From: Helicobacter_D sp964464895
GTDB taxonomy: Bacteria; Campylobacterota; Campylobacteria; Campylobacterales; Helicobacteraceae
NCBI GenBank assembly: GCA_964464895.1
Contig: CAYXGY010000001.1
Span: 500,351-564,350, forward strand
DNA: 64,000 nucleotides
Direction of reading: 5' to 3'
Each line of letters begins with the position of its first letter. Positions within the stretch are counted from its first letter, which is position 1. The notes beneath the pieces are model-generated. The model had not been told where the DNA came from. It saw only the letters and a list, made by a program, of their open reading frames with translations, and did no database searches. A program made the translations under genes and the position numbers. This document shows, one piece after another, positions 27,222 to 36,307 of the stretch.

Positions 27222-27998
27222 ATGGAAATTTTAGCCCTAGACCTCTTACATATTGTTGCCCTCTTTGCAATCGGGATTCTAACAGGAATCCTTGCGGGAT
27301 TCTTTGGAATCGGTGGCGGAGCAATCATTGTGCCCCTAATGATTCTCTTAGGCAATGACATTAAAATTGCGATTGGAATCTCTATTATGCAAATGATTTT
27401 TTCCTCTGTGTATGGTTCTTATGTCAATTTCAAGCAAAACAATCTTGACTTCAAAGACGGCATTTATGTCGGGCTTGGAGGGTTAATTGGCGCGGCATTT
27501 AGTGGGGTAGTCGTGGATAGGATTCCCTCCAATATTTTAGAGGGAATCTTCACGCTTTTTATCATTTATTCTCTCATAAAATTCTTTAAAGCAAACGCCT
27601 ATGGAGGAGAAAGCCGACTAGGAAATGGAGTAAGCGCGAAACTCTTTTTAATGAGCTGTGGTTGTGTCGTGGGCGTCTTTGCGATTTCTCTTGGAATCGG
27701 TGGGGGAATGATGTTAGCCCCACTTCTCGCCTATTATTTAGGATATAGTAGCAAAAAAATCATTCCACTTTCACTTTTTTTTATTATTTTTTCCTCTATT
27801 TCTGGCTTCACTTCGCTTGCAATGCACGGCTATGCAGACTACAAACAAGGTATTATCGTGGGAATCGCCTCGCTCATTGGCGTGCGCATTGGGATTTGGT
27901 TACTTAGTAAAATCAATGCAAAAAAACACAAATACGCACTCCTGCTAATGTATTGTATCGTGCTTAGCATTATGCTTAAAAAAATGTTTTTTGCTTGA
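27222..27998 (+). CDS. TauE/SafE-family anion permease
   Basis: A 258-aa membrane protein with about eight helices and the duplicated TauE/SafE pattern: GILTGILAGFFGIGGGAIIVPLM (about residues 18-40) and GVFAISLGIGGGMMLAPLL (about 150-168). The family exports or imports sulfite, sulfoacetate and similar anions. It is divergent from selD with a 106-bp shared spacer; a role in selenite or sulfite handling is attractive but only an inference. AAGG lies 9 nt before the ATG. Confidence 0.88.
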   Translation: MEILALDLLHIVALFAIGILTGILAGFFGIGGGAIIVPLMILLGNDIKIAIGISIMQMIFSSVYGSYVNFKQNNLDFKDGIYVGLGGLIGAAFSGVVVDRIPSNILEGIFTLFIIYSLIKFFKANAYGGESRLGNGVSAKLFLMSCGCVVGVFAISLGIGGGMMLAPLLAYYLGYSSKKIIPLSLFFIIFSSISGFTSLAMHGYADYKQGIIVGIASLIGVRIGIWLLSKINAKKHKYALLLMYCIVLSIMLKKMFFA

Positions 27999-28060
27999 AG
28001 TTATTGCAAGAAATGTGTGAAACAAATAATGAAATTTTGAGATTCAAGGGCGAGTTTTTG

Positions 28061-28097
28061 GATTATAGATTGCTTAGGGCTTTGCCCTCACAATGAC
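28061..28097. repeat. Dispersed repeat with AGGGC-TTT-GCCCT hairpin
   Basis: GATTATAGATTGCTT at 28061-28075 is shared with 40631-40645 and, inverted and less well, with 44081-44100. It is followed by a 5-bp hairpin AGGGC/GCCCT (28076-28088) and CTCACAATGAC. It lies in the convergent tauE/valS gap and may also act as a terminator. Confidence 0.5.
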
Positions 28098-28102
28098 GCA
28101 GC

Positions 28103-28122
28103 AAGGGGGAAACTACCCCCTT
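28103..28122. terminator. Hairpin between tauE and valS
   Basis: AAGGGGG and CCCCCTT pair over 7 bp around AAACTA. The hairpin overlaps the last codons of valS and lies after the tauE stop. There is no strong T-run on either side, so termination is uncertain. Confidence 0.35.
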
Positions 28123-30782
28123 AATGCCACTAGCTCTTGTTTGATTTTGGCTAGTTTTCCTCTTTGCTCCTCTAATGCTTGTTTGTTTGTTTCTAATACC
28201 TTTTGAGGAGCATTCGCTAAGAATTTTTCGTTTTGCAACATTCCCTCTAATTTATCAATTTCTTTTTGCACTTTTTCTGCTTGCTTGCTTAAACGCGCCA
28301 CAATAGAGCTTAAATCAATATCCGTAGTAGGCAAATAGGATTCTACCTTTTCTGCAATATCCACGATACAATTGGGCATTTTTTCGCTCACAATCTCTAA
28401 GGATTCCACTTTTGCAAGCTTGCAAACATAGCCAATAAAAAGTGTCTGCATAGAATCAGGAATCGCCACATTCACATAAGCTTTGGCAATTTTTTGATTT
28501 GCTAAATCAATCGTGGCTTTGGCGCGACGAATAGAAACAATAGAATCCAAAATTAATGTAAAAGTAGCGAAATTTTCCGCATTTTCATAAGTGAAACTTG
28601 GATATTCTTGCACCATAATAGAGCCACTTTGCTCTAAAGTCGTGCCGTCTAGCTTATGCCATAGATACTCGCTAATAAAAGGCATAAAGGGGTGAAGTAG
28701 CTTCATCGCCTCTTTAAATATCGCACCTAGCTCTACGATAGAATCTTTGTCCGCCTTGCTCAATTCAATCCCCCAATCACAAAATTCACCCCACAAGAAG
28801 CGATAAAGCGCACTTGCAGCGTCATTAAAACGATAGGATTCTAAATGCTCTCGCACTTCTGCGATATTTTGGCTTAAAAGTTGCGCAAGATACTTTCCAA
28901 GCGCGGTTTTTGGCTCTTTTATCTCACTCAAATTTGGAAATTTTTCCGCATTGAGATTCAAGAAATTTGTCGCATTATACAGCTTATTGGTGAAATTTTT
29001 GCTAATCTCAAGCTGATTAGACACTAATTTCACATCACGTCCTTGCGCACAAAGAATCGCAAGTGTGAAGCGCAAAACATCGGCACTATATTCTTCAATT
29101 TTTTCTAATGGGTCAATGATATTGCCTTTGGATTTGCTCATTTTGTTGCCAAACTCATCTCTGACAAGTGCGTGCAAATAAATATCAGGATAAGGTAATT
29201 TTGAGAGGAAATGTTCGCCCATCATTAGCATTCTAGCAACCCAAAAAAACAAAATATCAAAACCTGTAATCAGCAAAGAATTGGGATAAAATTCCTCCAT
29301 ATCATTCGCGTACCATACTTCGCCTTCACCCCATTGACCATTGAAAAATCCAAGCGTTGAAAAGGGCCAAAGCGCAGAGCTAAACCAAGTATCAAGCACA
29401 TCGGGGTCTTGCTGGATTGCCTCACTTCCACAATGTTTGCAAGTCTTGGGAGATTCCACACTTGCAAACTGTCCCCCGCAAGCCTCGCAATAATACACCG
29501 GAATCTGATGTCCCCACCAAAGTTGGCGCGAAATACACCAATCTCGTAACTCCCTCATCCACGCATTGTAATTATTTTTCCATTGTGGAGGGAAAAAATT
29601 ACTTTCATTGGCGTTGATTTTAAGAATCGCCTTTTGTGCCACTTCTTTCTTCAAAAACCACTGCTTAGAGATATAGGGTTCTACCACATTGCCGCAACGA
29701 TAACAATGTCCTGTTTTGTTTTTATAATCCTCAATCTTTTCTACAAAGCCTAGTGATTCTAGTTTCTCTACAATCTGTTCTCGTGCTTGCAATCGTTCCA
29801 ATCCACAAAATTCCCCCGCGTTTTCATTCAAGATTCCGTATTTGTCAAAGATTACAATCTGTTCTAAATTATGCCGTTTGCCCACCTCGTAATCATTGGT
29901 ATCGTGTGCAGGTGTTACTTTCACTGCCCCTGTTCCAAACTCCATATCTACATGAGCATCTGCGATAATAGGAATCTCGCGATTCAAAAGTGGTAGGATT
30001 ACACTTTTGCCAATTAGATGAGAAAAGCGCGTATCCTCTGGATTTACCATTACCGCTGTATCTCCGAAATAAGTCTCTGGTCGCGTGGTTGCTACGACAA
30101 TATAGTCTTTGGAATCTTTCAAAAAATAACGCAAATAATAAAGCTTGCCATTGTTTTCTTTATATTCTACCTCCACATCAGAAAGTGCGCCATCGTGGGT
30201 GCACCAATTCACCAAATACTTCCCTTGAATGATAAATCCCTCATCATAAAGCCTTACAAATGCCTCTTTGACTGCATTTTGCAAGCCACTATCCATTGTA
30301 AATCGTGTCCGACTCCACGCGGGAGAGCTCCCAAGTTTGCGCATTTGATTCAAAATCATTCCACCACTTTTTTCTTTCCATTCCCACACTTTTTGGACAA
30401 ACTTTTCCCGCCCTAATTCTTCCTTTTTAATCCCTTGTGCGAGTAATTGCTTCTCTACAACATTTTGTGTCGCAATCCCTGCGTGGTCTAGTCCGGGTTG
30501 CCAAAGCGTCTTATAACCATCCATTCGCTTATAACGCACCATAATATCTATTAAAGTATGGTTGAGTGCGTGTCCGATATGCAAGCTTCCTGTTACATTC
30601 GGTGGCGGTAGCATAATACAGAATCGCTTGCCTGCTTTTTGGATTTTTTGATTCCCATTGACTTCAAAATAACCCGCTTTCTCCCAAAATTTGTAATAAG
30701 ATGCTTCAATCTCCTTTGGCTCATAGGTATTGGACGCTTTAGTGGTTTGCTCTTGTGGTGAATTGTTTAAATGATTTTGCAT
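28113..30782 (-). CDS. valS: Valyl-tRNA synthetase
   Basis: Class I synthetase charging tRNA-Val, 889 aa. It shows the HIGH motif (SLHIGHALNHT near residue 66), the CP1 editing domain (TTRPETYFGDTAVMVNP), the KMSKS loop (NKMSKSKGN near 545) and a C-terminal coiled-coil arm (about 820-889). The ATG has AAAGG 5 nt upstream. It is divergent from fliW; in H. pylori valS and fliW are likewise neighbours. Confidence 0.97.
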   Translation of the reverse strand: MQNHLNNSPQEQTTKASNTYEPKEIEASYYKFWEKAGYFEVNGNQKIQKAGKRFCIMLPPPNVTGSLHIGHALNHTLIDIMVRYKRMDGYKTLWQPGLDHAGIATQNVVEKQLLAQGIKKEELGREKFVQKVWEWKEKSGGMILNQMRKLGSSPAWSRTRFTMDSGLQNAVKEAFVRLYDEGFIIQGKYLVNWCTHDGALSDVEVEYKENNGKLYYLRYFLKDSKDYIVVATTRPETYFGDTAVMVNPEDTRFSHLIGKSVILPLLNREIPIIADAHVDMEFGTGAVKVTPAHDTNDYEVGKRHNLEQIVIFDKYGILNENAGEFCGLERLQAREQIVEKLESLGFVEKIEDYKNKTGHCYRCGNVVEPYISKQWFLKKEVAQKAILKINANESNFFPPQWKNNYNAWMRELRDWCISRQLWWGHQIPVYYCEACGGQFASVESPKTCKHCGSEAIQQDPDVLDTWFSSALWPFSTLGFFNGQWGEGEVWYANDMEEFYPNSLLITGFDILFFWVARMLMMGEHFLSKLPYPDIYLHALVRDEFGNKMSKSKGNIIDPLEKIEEYSADVLRFTLAILCAQGRDVKLVSNQLEISKNFTNKLYNATNFLNLNAEKFPNLSEIKEPKTALGKYLAQLLSQNIAEVREHLESYRFNDAASALYRFLWGEFCDWGIELSKADKDSIVELGAIFKEAMKLLHPFMPFISEYLWHKLDGTTLEQSGSIMVQEYPSFTYENAENFATFTLILDSIVSIRRAKATIDLANQKIAKAYVNVAIPDSMQTLFIGYVCKLAKVESLEIVSEKMPNCIVDIAEKVESYLPTTDIDLSSIVARLSKQAEKVQKEIDKLEGMLQNEKFLANAPQKVLETNKQALEEQRGKLAKIKQELVALRG

Positions 30783-30855
30783 AAAAGCCTTTCTTCAAGG
30801 TAGCAAAAAATAAACTTGGAACGGTTTTTGCTACTCTACTAATATTGAATTTAGA

Positions 30856-30861
30856 ATTTTA
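30856..30861 (-). promoter_or_regulatory. Probable -10 box of valS
   Basis: TAAAAT on the minus strand in GGTAAAATTCT, about 75 nt before the valS ATG. The same hexamer in the same GGTAAAAT context serves fliW on the other strand. Confidence 0.35.
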
Positions 30862-30934
30862 CCAAAAAATTTGAATTTCTCTATTTTCTTATTTTAAAAT
30901 GCGCAGAAATGGATTTTGAAGCCAAATTTTATGG

Positions 30935-30940
30935 TAAAAT
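30935..30940 (+). promoter_or_regulatory. Probable -10 box of fliW
   Basis: TAAAAT in TATGGTAAAATACAG, 27 bp before the fliW ATG, giving a leader of about 20 nt with AAGGAG. It looks like a housekeeping rather than a sigma-54 or sigma-28 promoter. Confidence 0.5.
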
Positions 30941-30967
30941 ACAGAATTAACTAAAAAGGAGTTTCGT

Positions 30968-31369
30968 ATGAAAAGTGAAAAGTTTCAAGTAAAATCCCCG
31001 ATTTTAGGGTTTGATAATGTAAGTGAAGCAGAATTTACAGAAGTAGATGATGGTGCGTTAGGATTTTTATTCCTGCAAAAACAAAATCAAGTTTTTGGAG
31101 AGTTGTTACTCATTAATCCTTACAAAGTGCGCGAATATTCGTTTGAAGTGCCTGCCGCAATTCAAACTCTACTTGACATTACCAAAAATTCAAAAGTCAA
31201 AGTCTTTTGCGTCTTTGTTCGTGATGAGAAAGAATCCATCCTTATCAATTTCTTAGCACCGATTATTTTAAATGATGACAACAAAACTCTAGCACAAGTC
31301 GTTTTAAATGCGAAAGAATACCCAACTTTTGGTGTAGCAGAACCTATCAAAAACTATATCAAAGAATAA
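30968..31369 (+). CDS. fliW: Flagellar assembly factor FliW
   Basis: FliW binds flagellin and antagonises CsrA, tying flagellin translation to secretion in Campylobacterota. The 133-aa protein has the family core: KSPILGFDNVSEAEFTEVDD, FLFLQKQNQVFGELLLINPY and INFLAPIILNDDNKTLAQVVL. Length is typical. The ATG follows AAGGAG by 6 nt. The helicase gene begins 3 nt after its stop in the same frame. Confidence 0.93.
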   Translation: MKSEKFQVKSPILGFDNVSEAEFTEVDDGALGFLFLQKQNQVFGELLLINPYKVREYSFEVPAAIQTLLDITKNSKVKVFCVFVRDEKESILINFLAPIILNDDNKTLAQVVLNAKEYPTFGVAEPIKNYIKE

Positions 31370-31372
31370 GGG

Positions 31373-33403
31373 TTGCCCCTCTCAACCCTAAACGCCCAGC
31401 AAAAAGAAGCTTCGCAAGCTCCTTATGGGCATAATCTCATCATCGCCTCCGCAGGCACAGGCAAAACCTCTACGATTGTTGGCAGAATCTCTTATTTATT
31501 GCAAAACGGAATCACTCCAAGCGAAATCTTATTGCTCACCTTTACCAATAAAGCGGCTCAAGAAATGCTTGCGCGTCTTGCGATAAAGTTTGATAGCAAG
31601 ATTGTCTCACAAATTGAAGCAGGCACATTTCACGCTGTGGCTTATCGGTATCTTAAAGCGCAAGATTCTATCATTTTGAAGCAACCCAAAGAGCTCAAAG
31701 TCCTTTTTAAAAGCCTTTATGACAAACGCATTTTTCTAAACGCCTCCAGCGTCCCTCCTTATGGAGCAAACTACCTTTATGATTGTTTTTCTCTCTATTT
31801 CAATGCGACAACAAACGAGGAATTTCAAGAATGGCTAGAGCGCAAAAATGCCGAGCAACTCCAATATGCAGAAATCTACTTAGATGTTTGGGAGGAATTT
31901 AAAGCTTTAAAGAATCAATATCATTATGTGGATTATAATGATTTATTGCTCAATTACAAAAACGCAATAGAGAAGCAAGAATCTCCCTATAAAGAAATCC
32001 TGGTAGATGAATACCAAGACACGAATCCCTTGCAAGATTCTATCCTCCAAGCCCTCAATCCTCCCTCTATCTTTTGTGTAGGAGATTATGACCAAAGTAT
32101 TTATGCTTTTAATGGTGCGGATATTAGCATTATTGGAAGCTTCAAAGAAAGATATAAAGATGGCAGAATCTTTAGCCTCACCAAAAATTACCGCTCCACT
32201 GAACCTATCTTGAATCTTGCGAATCGTGTGATTGAAAAAAACCCACGCATTTATCCTAAAAAGCTAGAAGTCATCAAAACGCAAAACTTCGGAGTGCCTA
32301 CCTTGCTAGTCTATGAGGAATTATTCTTGCAATATCACGGAATCGCAAACAAAATCAAGCTCTCCAATCGTCCCTTTGGAGAAATTGCAGTAATTTTTCG
32401 TAATAATTCTAGTGCCGACGGCATTGAAGCGGCTTTGCGCGAGATTGGGATTCCCTCTAAGCGCAAAGGAAGCGTGAGCTTTTTTGACTCTAAAGAAGTC
32501 GTATATATGCTCAACCTCTGCACCCTGCTCTTTAATGCTAAAGATATGATGTCCTTTATCCATATTCTAAGCCACGCTAAAGGAATCGGCAATGCGTTAG
32601 CAAAGGATATTTATGAGGCTCTCTTGCTTTTGGGACATTCTAACCCGATTCAAGGCTTGCTTCACCCCGACAAATCTATCAAAGAACCTTTCAATAAAAG
32701 AACGCATAATACACAATTAGGGCTATTTGATGACTTGATGGAGTTTAGCAATCCCGCACGATTTAATGTGATACTAGAAACAGGATTCAAAGATAATCCG
32801 ATTCTAAGCCACCCCAAACTCACCAAAGAGGGCGTAGAGTTTCTAAACGCACTCTATTTGTTTTTTGCTTCTTTTAGCGCAAACGACAAGCCCTATAACT
32901 TGATTTCAAAAATCAGTTTTCTGCCGATTTTTCAAATCGTAGCACACAAACTTGCAAGAGAACGTTCTATTACCAAAGAGGGAAACTTGAGCGAGGAAAG
33001 ATATAAAGAATCGCTAGAGCGAATCGGACGCAGAATGTCTTTACTCAAAGACTTGGCAAGTCATTATAATGAGCTTGGAAGATTCTTAAATGCAATGGTG
33101 CTAGGCTCTAGTGAAATGAGTGAGGGAGAGGGTATCAACCTGCTTAGCATTCACGCAAGCAAAGGTTTAGAATTTGCCGAAGTGTATATCGTGGATTTAA
33201 TGGAGGGACGCTTCCCCAATAAAAAGCTAATGAGTCAAGGGGGAAGCCTAGAGGAAGAGCGCAGGTTGTTCTATGTCGCAGTTACTAGGGCGAAAGAAAT
33301 CTTGTATCTAAGCTATGCCAAAAAGGACGCATTAAAAAACATTCCCTATGAGGGTTCTATCTTTCTTTATGAAGCAGGATTACTGACAAGTCGCACACTA
33401 TAA
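31373..33403 (+). CDS. UvrD/Rep-family DNA helicase
   Basis: Superfamily 1A ATP-dependent 3'-5' helicase, 676 aa. Motifs in order: Q motif LNAQQKEA, Walker A ASAGTGKTS (about 26-34), motif Ia LLTFTNKAAQEM, motif II VDEYQDTN (about 210), motif III GDYDQSIYAFNGA, motif IV NYRSTEPIL, motif V LLSIHASKGLEF and motif VI RRLFYVAVTRAKE. Closest types are UvrD, Rep and PcrA; I cannot choose. The only start fitting the N-terminus is TTG 31373, 3 nt after the fliW stop, so translation is probably coupled to fliW. The 197 bp after it (33404-33600) hold no gene I can support. Confidence 0.9.
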   Translation: MPLSTLNAQQKEASQAPYGHNLIIASAGTGKTSTIVGRISYLLQNGITPSEILLLTFTNKAAQEMLARLAIKFDSKIVSQIEAGTFHAVAYRYLKAQDSIILKQPKELKVLFKSLYDKRIFLNASSVPPYGANYLYDCFSLYFNATTNEEFQEWLERKNAEQLQYAEIYLDVWEEFKALKNQYHYVDYNDLLLNYKNAIEKQESPYKEILVDEYQDTNPLQDSILQALNPPSIFCVGDYDQSIYAFNGADISIIGSFKERYKDGRIFSLTKNYRSTEPILNLANRVIEKNPRIYPKKLEVIKTQNFGVPTLLVYEELFLQYHGIANKIKLSNRPFGEIAVIFRNNSSADGIEAALREIGIPSKRKGSVSFFDSKEVVYMLNLCTLLFNAKDMMSFIHILSHAKGIGNALAKDIYEALLLLGHSNPIQGLLHPDKSIKEPFNKRTHNTQLGLFDDLMEFSNPARFNVILETGFKDNPILSHPKLTKEGVEFLNALYLFFASFSANDKPYNLISKISFLPIFQIVAHKLARERSITKEGNLSEERYKESLERIGRRMSLLKDLASHYNELGRFLNAMVLGSSEMSEGEGINLLSIHASKGLEFAEVYIVDLMEGRFPNKKLMSQGGSLEEERRLFYVAVTRAKEILYLSYAKKDALKNIPYEGSIFLYEAGLLTSRTL

Positions 33404-33600
33404 GTGCGCTTTAAATTTTGGTTTGTGCCTGTGAGACTTTATAAGAAATGGCTTTTTCTGTTTTGCAGAGTAAGTAACTTGAGATTTAGTAAATGGTAGT
33501 TTGCATTTTCATTAAAGGGGCAGTTTTAGGTGATTGCGCCAACCAAAGATTTTTTACCTTATTTAAATCAACAAAATTTTTCAATTCCATTTACAAATCT

Positions 33601-34347
33601 TTAATCCATAATCTCTACAAGATAGATTGATAGCACATTCATTCCACCACTTGCAACAAGGATTCCAATCAAAATCAATAAGCCTCCTGCACACCGTTCA
33701 ATCCATCGAAAATAGGATTTGACGCGCTCTAAAAAATTAAAGGCATAACCAATCAAAAGCGCACAAAACAAAAAGGGCAAAGAGAATCCAAGCGTATAAA
33801 TACTTAGTAAAATCATACCACTGCTTTCGTCCAAGCTTGCGAGCGAAATAATGCCTGCCAAAATTGGACCAACACAAGGAGTCCAACCGAGCGAAAAGCT
33901 CATCCCAAGCAAAAAAGGCGTCAAAAAATCCCTTAAGATTCCAAAGCGATATTCCGTATAAAAGCTTCTTGTATAATTCAAAAATGGAATTTTGAATACT
34001 CCTAATGTATGCAATCCAAAAACGATTAAAATCCCTCCAGCAACAAAGCGTAGAATCGGGCTTAACAGAATTCCACCTTGCAAGATTCTAGCCGCCACTG
34101 CTCCTAAAAGCACAAAAACAATTCCAAGCCCTAAAACAAAAAACACTGCACTTCTTAAGATTCTAAAACGTTTCTTTAAATCAAGTTTTGCAGAATTCTT
34201 TAATTCTTGAAGCGAAATTTTAGAAATGTAGGAGAGATAAGCGGGTATCAATGGTAACACACAAGGGCTTATGAAAGTCAGAATCCCCGCTATTAAGCTA
34301 ATCAAATGGGGTGCATTTTCAAAAAATGCTACAAGAGATTCTTCCAA
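33601..34347 (-). CDS. ccdA: CcdA/DsbD-type thiol-electron carrier
   Basis: A 248-aa membrane protein with six helices of the CcdA/DsbD core. The two redox Cys sit in FISPCVLPLIPAYLS (about residue 28) and GWTPCVGPILAG (about 157). It carries electrons from cytoplasmic thioredoxin across the membrane for cytochrome c maturation or periplasmic thiol reduction, relevant to c-type cytochromes of nitrate respiration. The start is TTG with AAGG 6 nt upstream. It lies 19 bp after dctM. Confidence 0.9.
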   Translation of the reverse strand: MEESLVAFFENAPHLISLIAGILTFISPCVLPLIPAYLSYISKISLQELKNSAKLDLKKRFRILRSAVFFVLGLGIVFVLLGAVAARILQGGILLSPILRFVAGGILIVFGLHTLGVFKIPFLNYTRSFYTEYRFGILRDFLTPFLLGMSFSLGWTPCVGPILAGIISLASLDESSGMILLSIYTLGFSLPFLFCALLIGYAFNFLERVKSYFRWIERCAGGLLILIGILVASGGMNVLSIYLVEIMD

Positions 34348-34366
34348 TCTAAGCCTTGTGGATTCA

Positions 34367-35641
34367 TTAACCTAACAAACTTGGTAACCAAAGTGAAATG
34401 ATTGGGACATAAGTAACAAGCCCAAGCCCCAAAAGCAAGACGCAAAGCCAAGGAATTACTGAAAGGGTAACATCTTTAAGGCTTAAACCTGTAAGTGAGC
34501 TTGCCACAAAGAGATTCAAGCCAACAGGCGGTGTAAGCATACCTAATTCCATATTCACAATCATTGCGATTCCAAAATGGATTGGGTCAATACCCAACTG
34601 CAAAGCAATTGGCAATAACAAAGGTGTCATAATCATTACCACCGAACTAGGCTCCATAAATTGTCCCATTACAAAAAGAGCAATATTAACCAAAATCAAA
34701 AAGAGCCACCAGCTCATATTCATATTTACTAGGCTTTCCGCAATCATATGGGGAATACGTTCGCTTGTTAAGAAATGTGCGAATACAACCGCAAAACCAA
34801 TAATGAAAAAAATCATTGCCGTAGTGATTGCCGCATCTAAAAGCACTTTATACAAGTCTTTAATCTTAATATCTTTATAGACAAAAATTGAAACAACAAA
34901 CGCATACACTGCACTAATGCCCGCTGCTTCTGTGGCGGTAAAAACCCCAGCATAGATTCCACCAATAACGACAAAAACGATAAGTAACGCCCAAAACGCT
35001 TCTTTGAATTTAGCCCAACGCTCACCAAAGCTTGCAGGTTTTGTAGCCTTAAAGCCCAATCGTTTTGCTCCAAAATATGCATAAACCATCATCATTGCAC
35101 CAATCATCACACCGGGCACAACACCAGCCATAAATAACTTTTCAATAGAGACTTCCGCTGTTACCCCATAAACAATCATTACGACTGAAGGAGGAATCAA
35201 GATTCCAAGACTTCCTGCCGAAGTGATTGCGCCCACAGAATAGCTTTTCGGATAACCCGCTTGACTTAAGGCGGCAAACATAACAGAACCAATCGCAACT
35301 ACCGTGGCAGGAGAGCTTCCACTCACAGCGGCAAAGATGATACACGCCAAAATAGCACTCATTGGAAGACCGCCGGGCAAATGCCCTACAATACTTCTCG
35401 CAAAATCTACGATTCTTTGCGCAGAACTTCCTTTACTCATCAAAGAGCCTGCCAAAATAAACATTGGAATCGCCATTAATGCAGGCTTTAAACCATTAAG
35501 CATAATTTCGGGTACGCCCATAATATCATAGGAACTAAAGAGCAACATCGTGATGACTGCGCTCACTCCAAGAGAAATCGCAACAGGCACACCCACCAAT
35601 AACAAACCAAACAATACAATCAGCAAAAATGCAACACTCAT
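34367..35641 (-). CDS. dctM: TRAP transporter large permease DctM
   Basis: The 424-aa protein is the 12-helix transport subunit of a tripartite periplasmic (TRAP) carrier, using a sodium or proton gradient. Recognisable stretches are VPVAISLGVSAVITMLL, PMFILAGSLMSKG, AAVSGSSPATVVAIGSVM and LGILIPPSVVMIVYG. It is translated last in dctP-dctQ-dctM (17 bp after dctQ), followed by ccdA. Confidence 0.94.
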   Translation of the reverse strand: MSVAFLLIVLFGLLLVGVPVAISLGVSAVITMLLFSSYDIMGVPEIMLNGLKPALMAIPMFILAGSLMSKGSSAQRIVDFARSIVGHLPGGLPMSAILACIIFAAVSGSSPATVVAIGSVMFAALSQAGYPKSYSVGAITSAGSLGILIPPSVVMIVYGVTAEVSIEKLFMAGVVPGVMIGAMMMVYAYFGAKRLGFKATKPASFGERWAKFKEAFWALLIVFVVIGGIYAGVFTATEAAGISAVYAFVVSIFVYKDIKIKDLYKVLLDAAITTAMIFFIIGFAVVFAHFLTSERIPHMIAESLVNMNMSWWLFLILVNIALFVMGQFMEPSSVVMIMTPLLLPIALQLGIDPIHFGIAMIVNMELGMLTPPVGLNLFVASSLTGLSLKDVTLSVIPWLCVLLLGLGLVTYVPIISLWLPSLLG

Positions 35642-35658
35642 TGATTCTCCAAACTTTA

Positions 35659-36300
35659 CTAATCTTTAACCACAGAATCGTGAATCATCTCTTCTTCTGC
35701 ATTTTTGACAACTTTATCCGCATCCGTCCAAGAAACTTCATAGATTTTTTCCACAGAGCGATAAGTCGCCCCAAAAAATGCAATAGGCAAACAAAGAAGA
35801 AATACCCACAAAGGTACTTCGTGCAGTGCTTCGCTCATATAACCAATTTCATAATTTAAATAGCAAACCATTAAACTAGCATAGCACATAAAGCCCAAAA
35901 AGATAGAGTTTAAAATATGTGTTGCCAGCACGCAAGATTTAGCGAGTGCAGGCGGAAATTTCTCAACCAACATTGTAACAGCAATATGCACCCCCTTTCT
36001 AAAGCCATACGCTGCCCCAAAAAATGCTGACCACAAAAAACAATATCTTGCCACTTCTTCTGCCCAAGTCAAGGAACCAATTTCTGGATAGAATCCTGCA
36101 ATATAACGCACACTTACATTGATTGCAGTAATTACGATTCCAAGTGCCATTCCAATTACAGCGATATTTTTATTAATTCCTGCAATAATCTTATCCAAGA
36201 TGGCAAAAAGCTTATTGACTCCCGGGTCTTTATGAGCCCACAAAAAAGGCTTCTGAATCATTAGTAATAAATCACGCAAATCAAACCCTTTAAAAAGCAA
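35659..36300 (-). CDS. dctQ: TRAP transporter small permease DctQ
   Basis: The 213-aa four-helix subunit that pairs with DctM, with helices near residues 40-60, 77-97, 118-140 and 155-175 and the DctQ signature WAEEVARYCFLWSAFFGAAYGFRKGVHI. The cytoplasmic N-terminus of about 35 residues is longer than usual. The start is uncertain: TTG 36300 lies 7 nt after the dctP stop without a site of its own; TTG 36279 (AAAGGG upstream) and an ATG at codon 14 are alternatives. Confidence 0.88.
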   Translation of the reverse strand: MLFKGFDLRDLLLMIQKPFLWAHKDPGVNKLFAILDKIIAGINKNIAVIGMALGIVITAINVSVRYIAGFYPEIGSLTWAEEVARYCFLWSAFFGAAYGFRKGVHIAVTMLVEKFPPALAKSCVLATHILNSIFLGFMCYASLMVCYLNYEIGYMSEALHEVPLWVFLLCLPIAFFGATYRSVEKIYEVSWTDADKVVKNAEEEMIHDSVVKD

Positions 36301-36307
36301 TCATTGA

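Noticed and set aside
33483..33590. 35-codon minus-strand ORF after ccdA
   Set aside because: No ribosome binding site, no recognisable domain, and unremarkable composition in an AT-rich gap.
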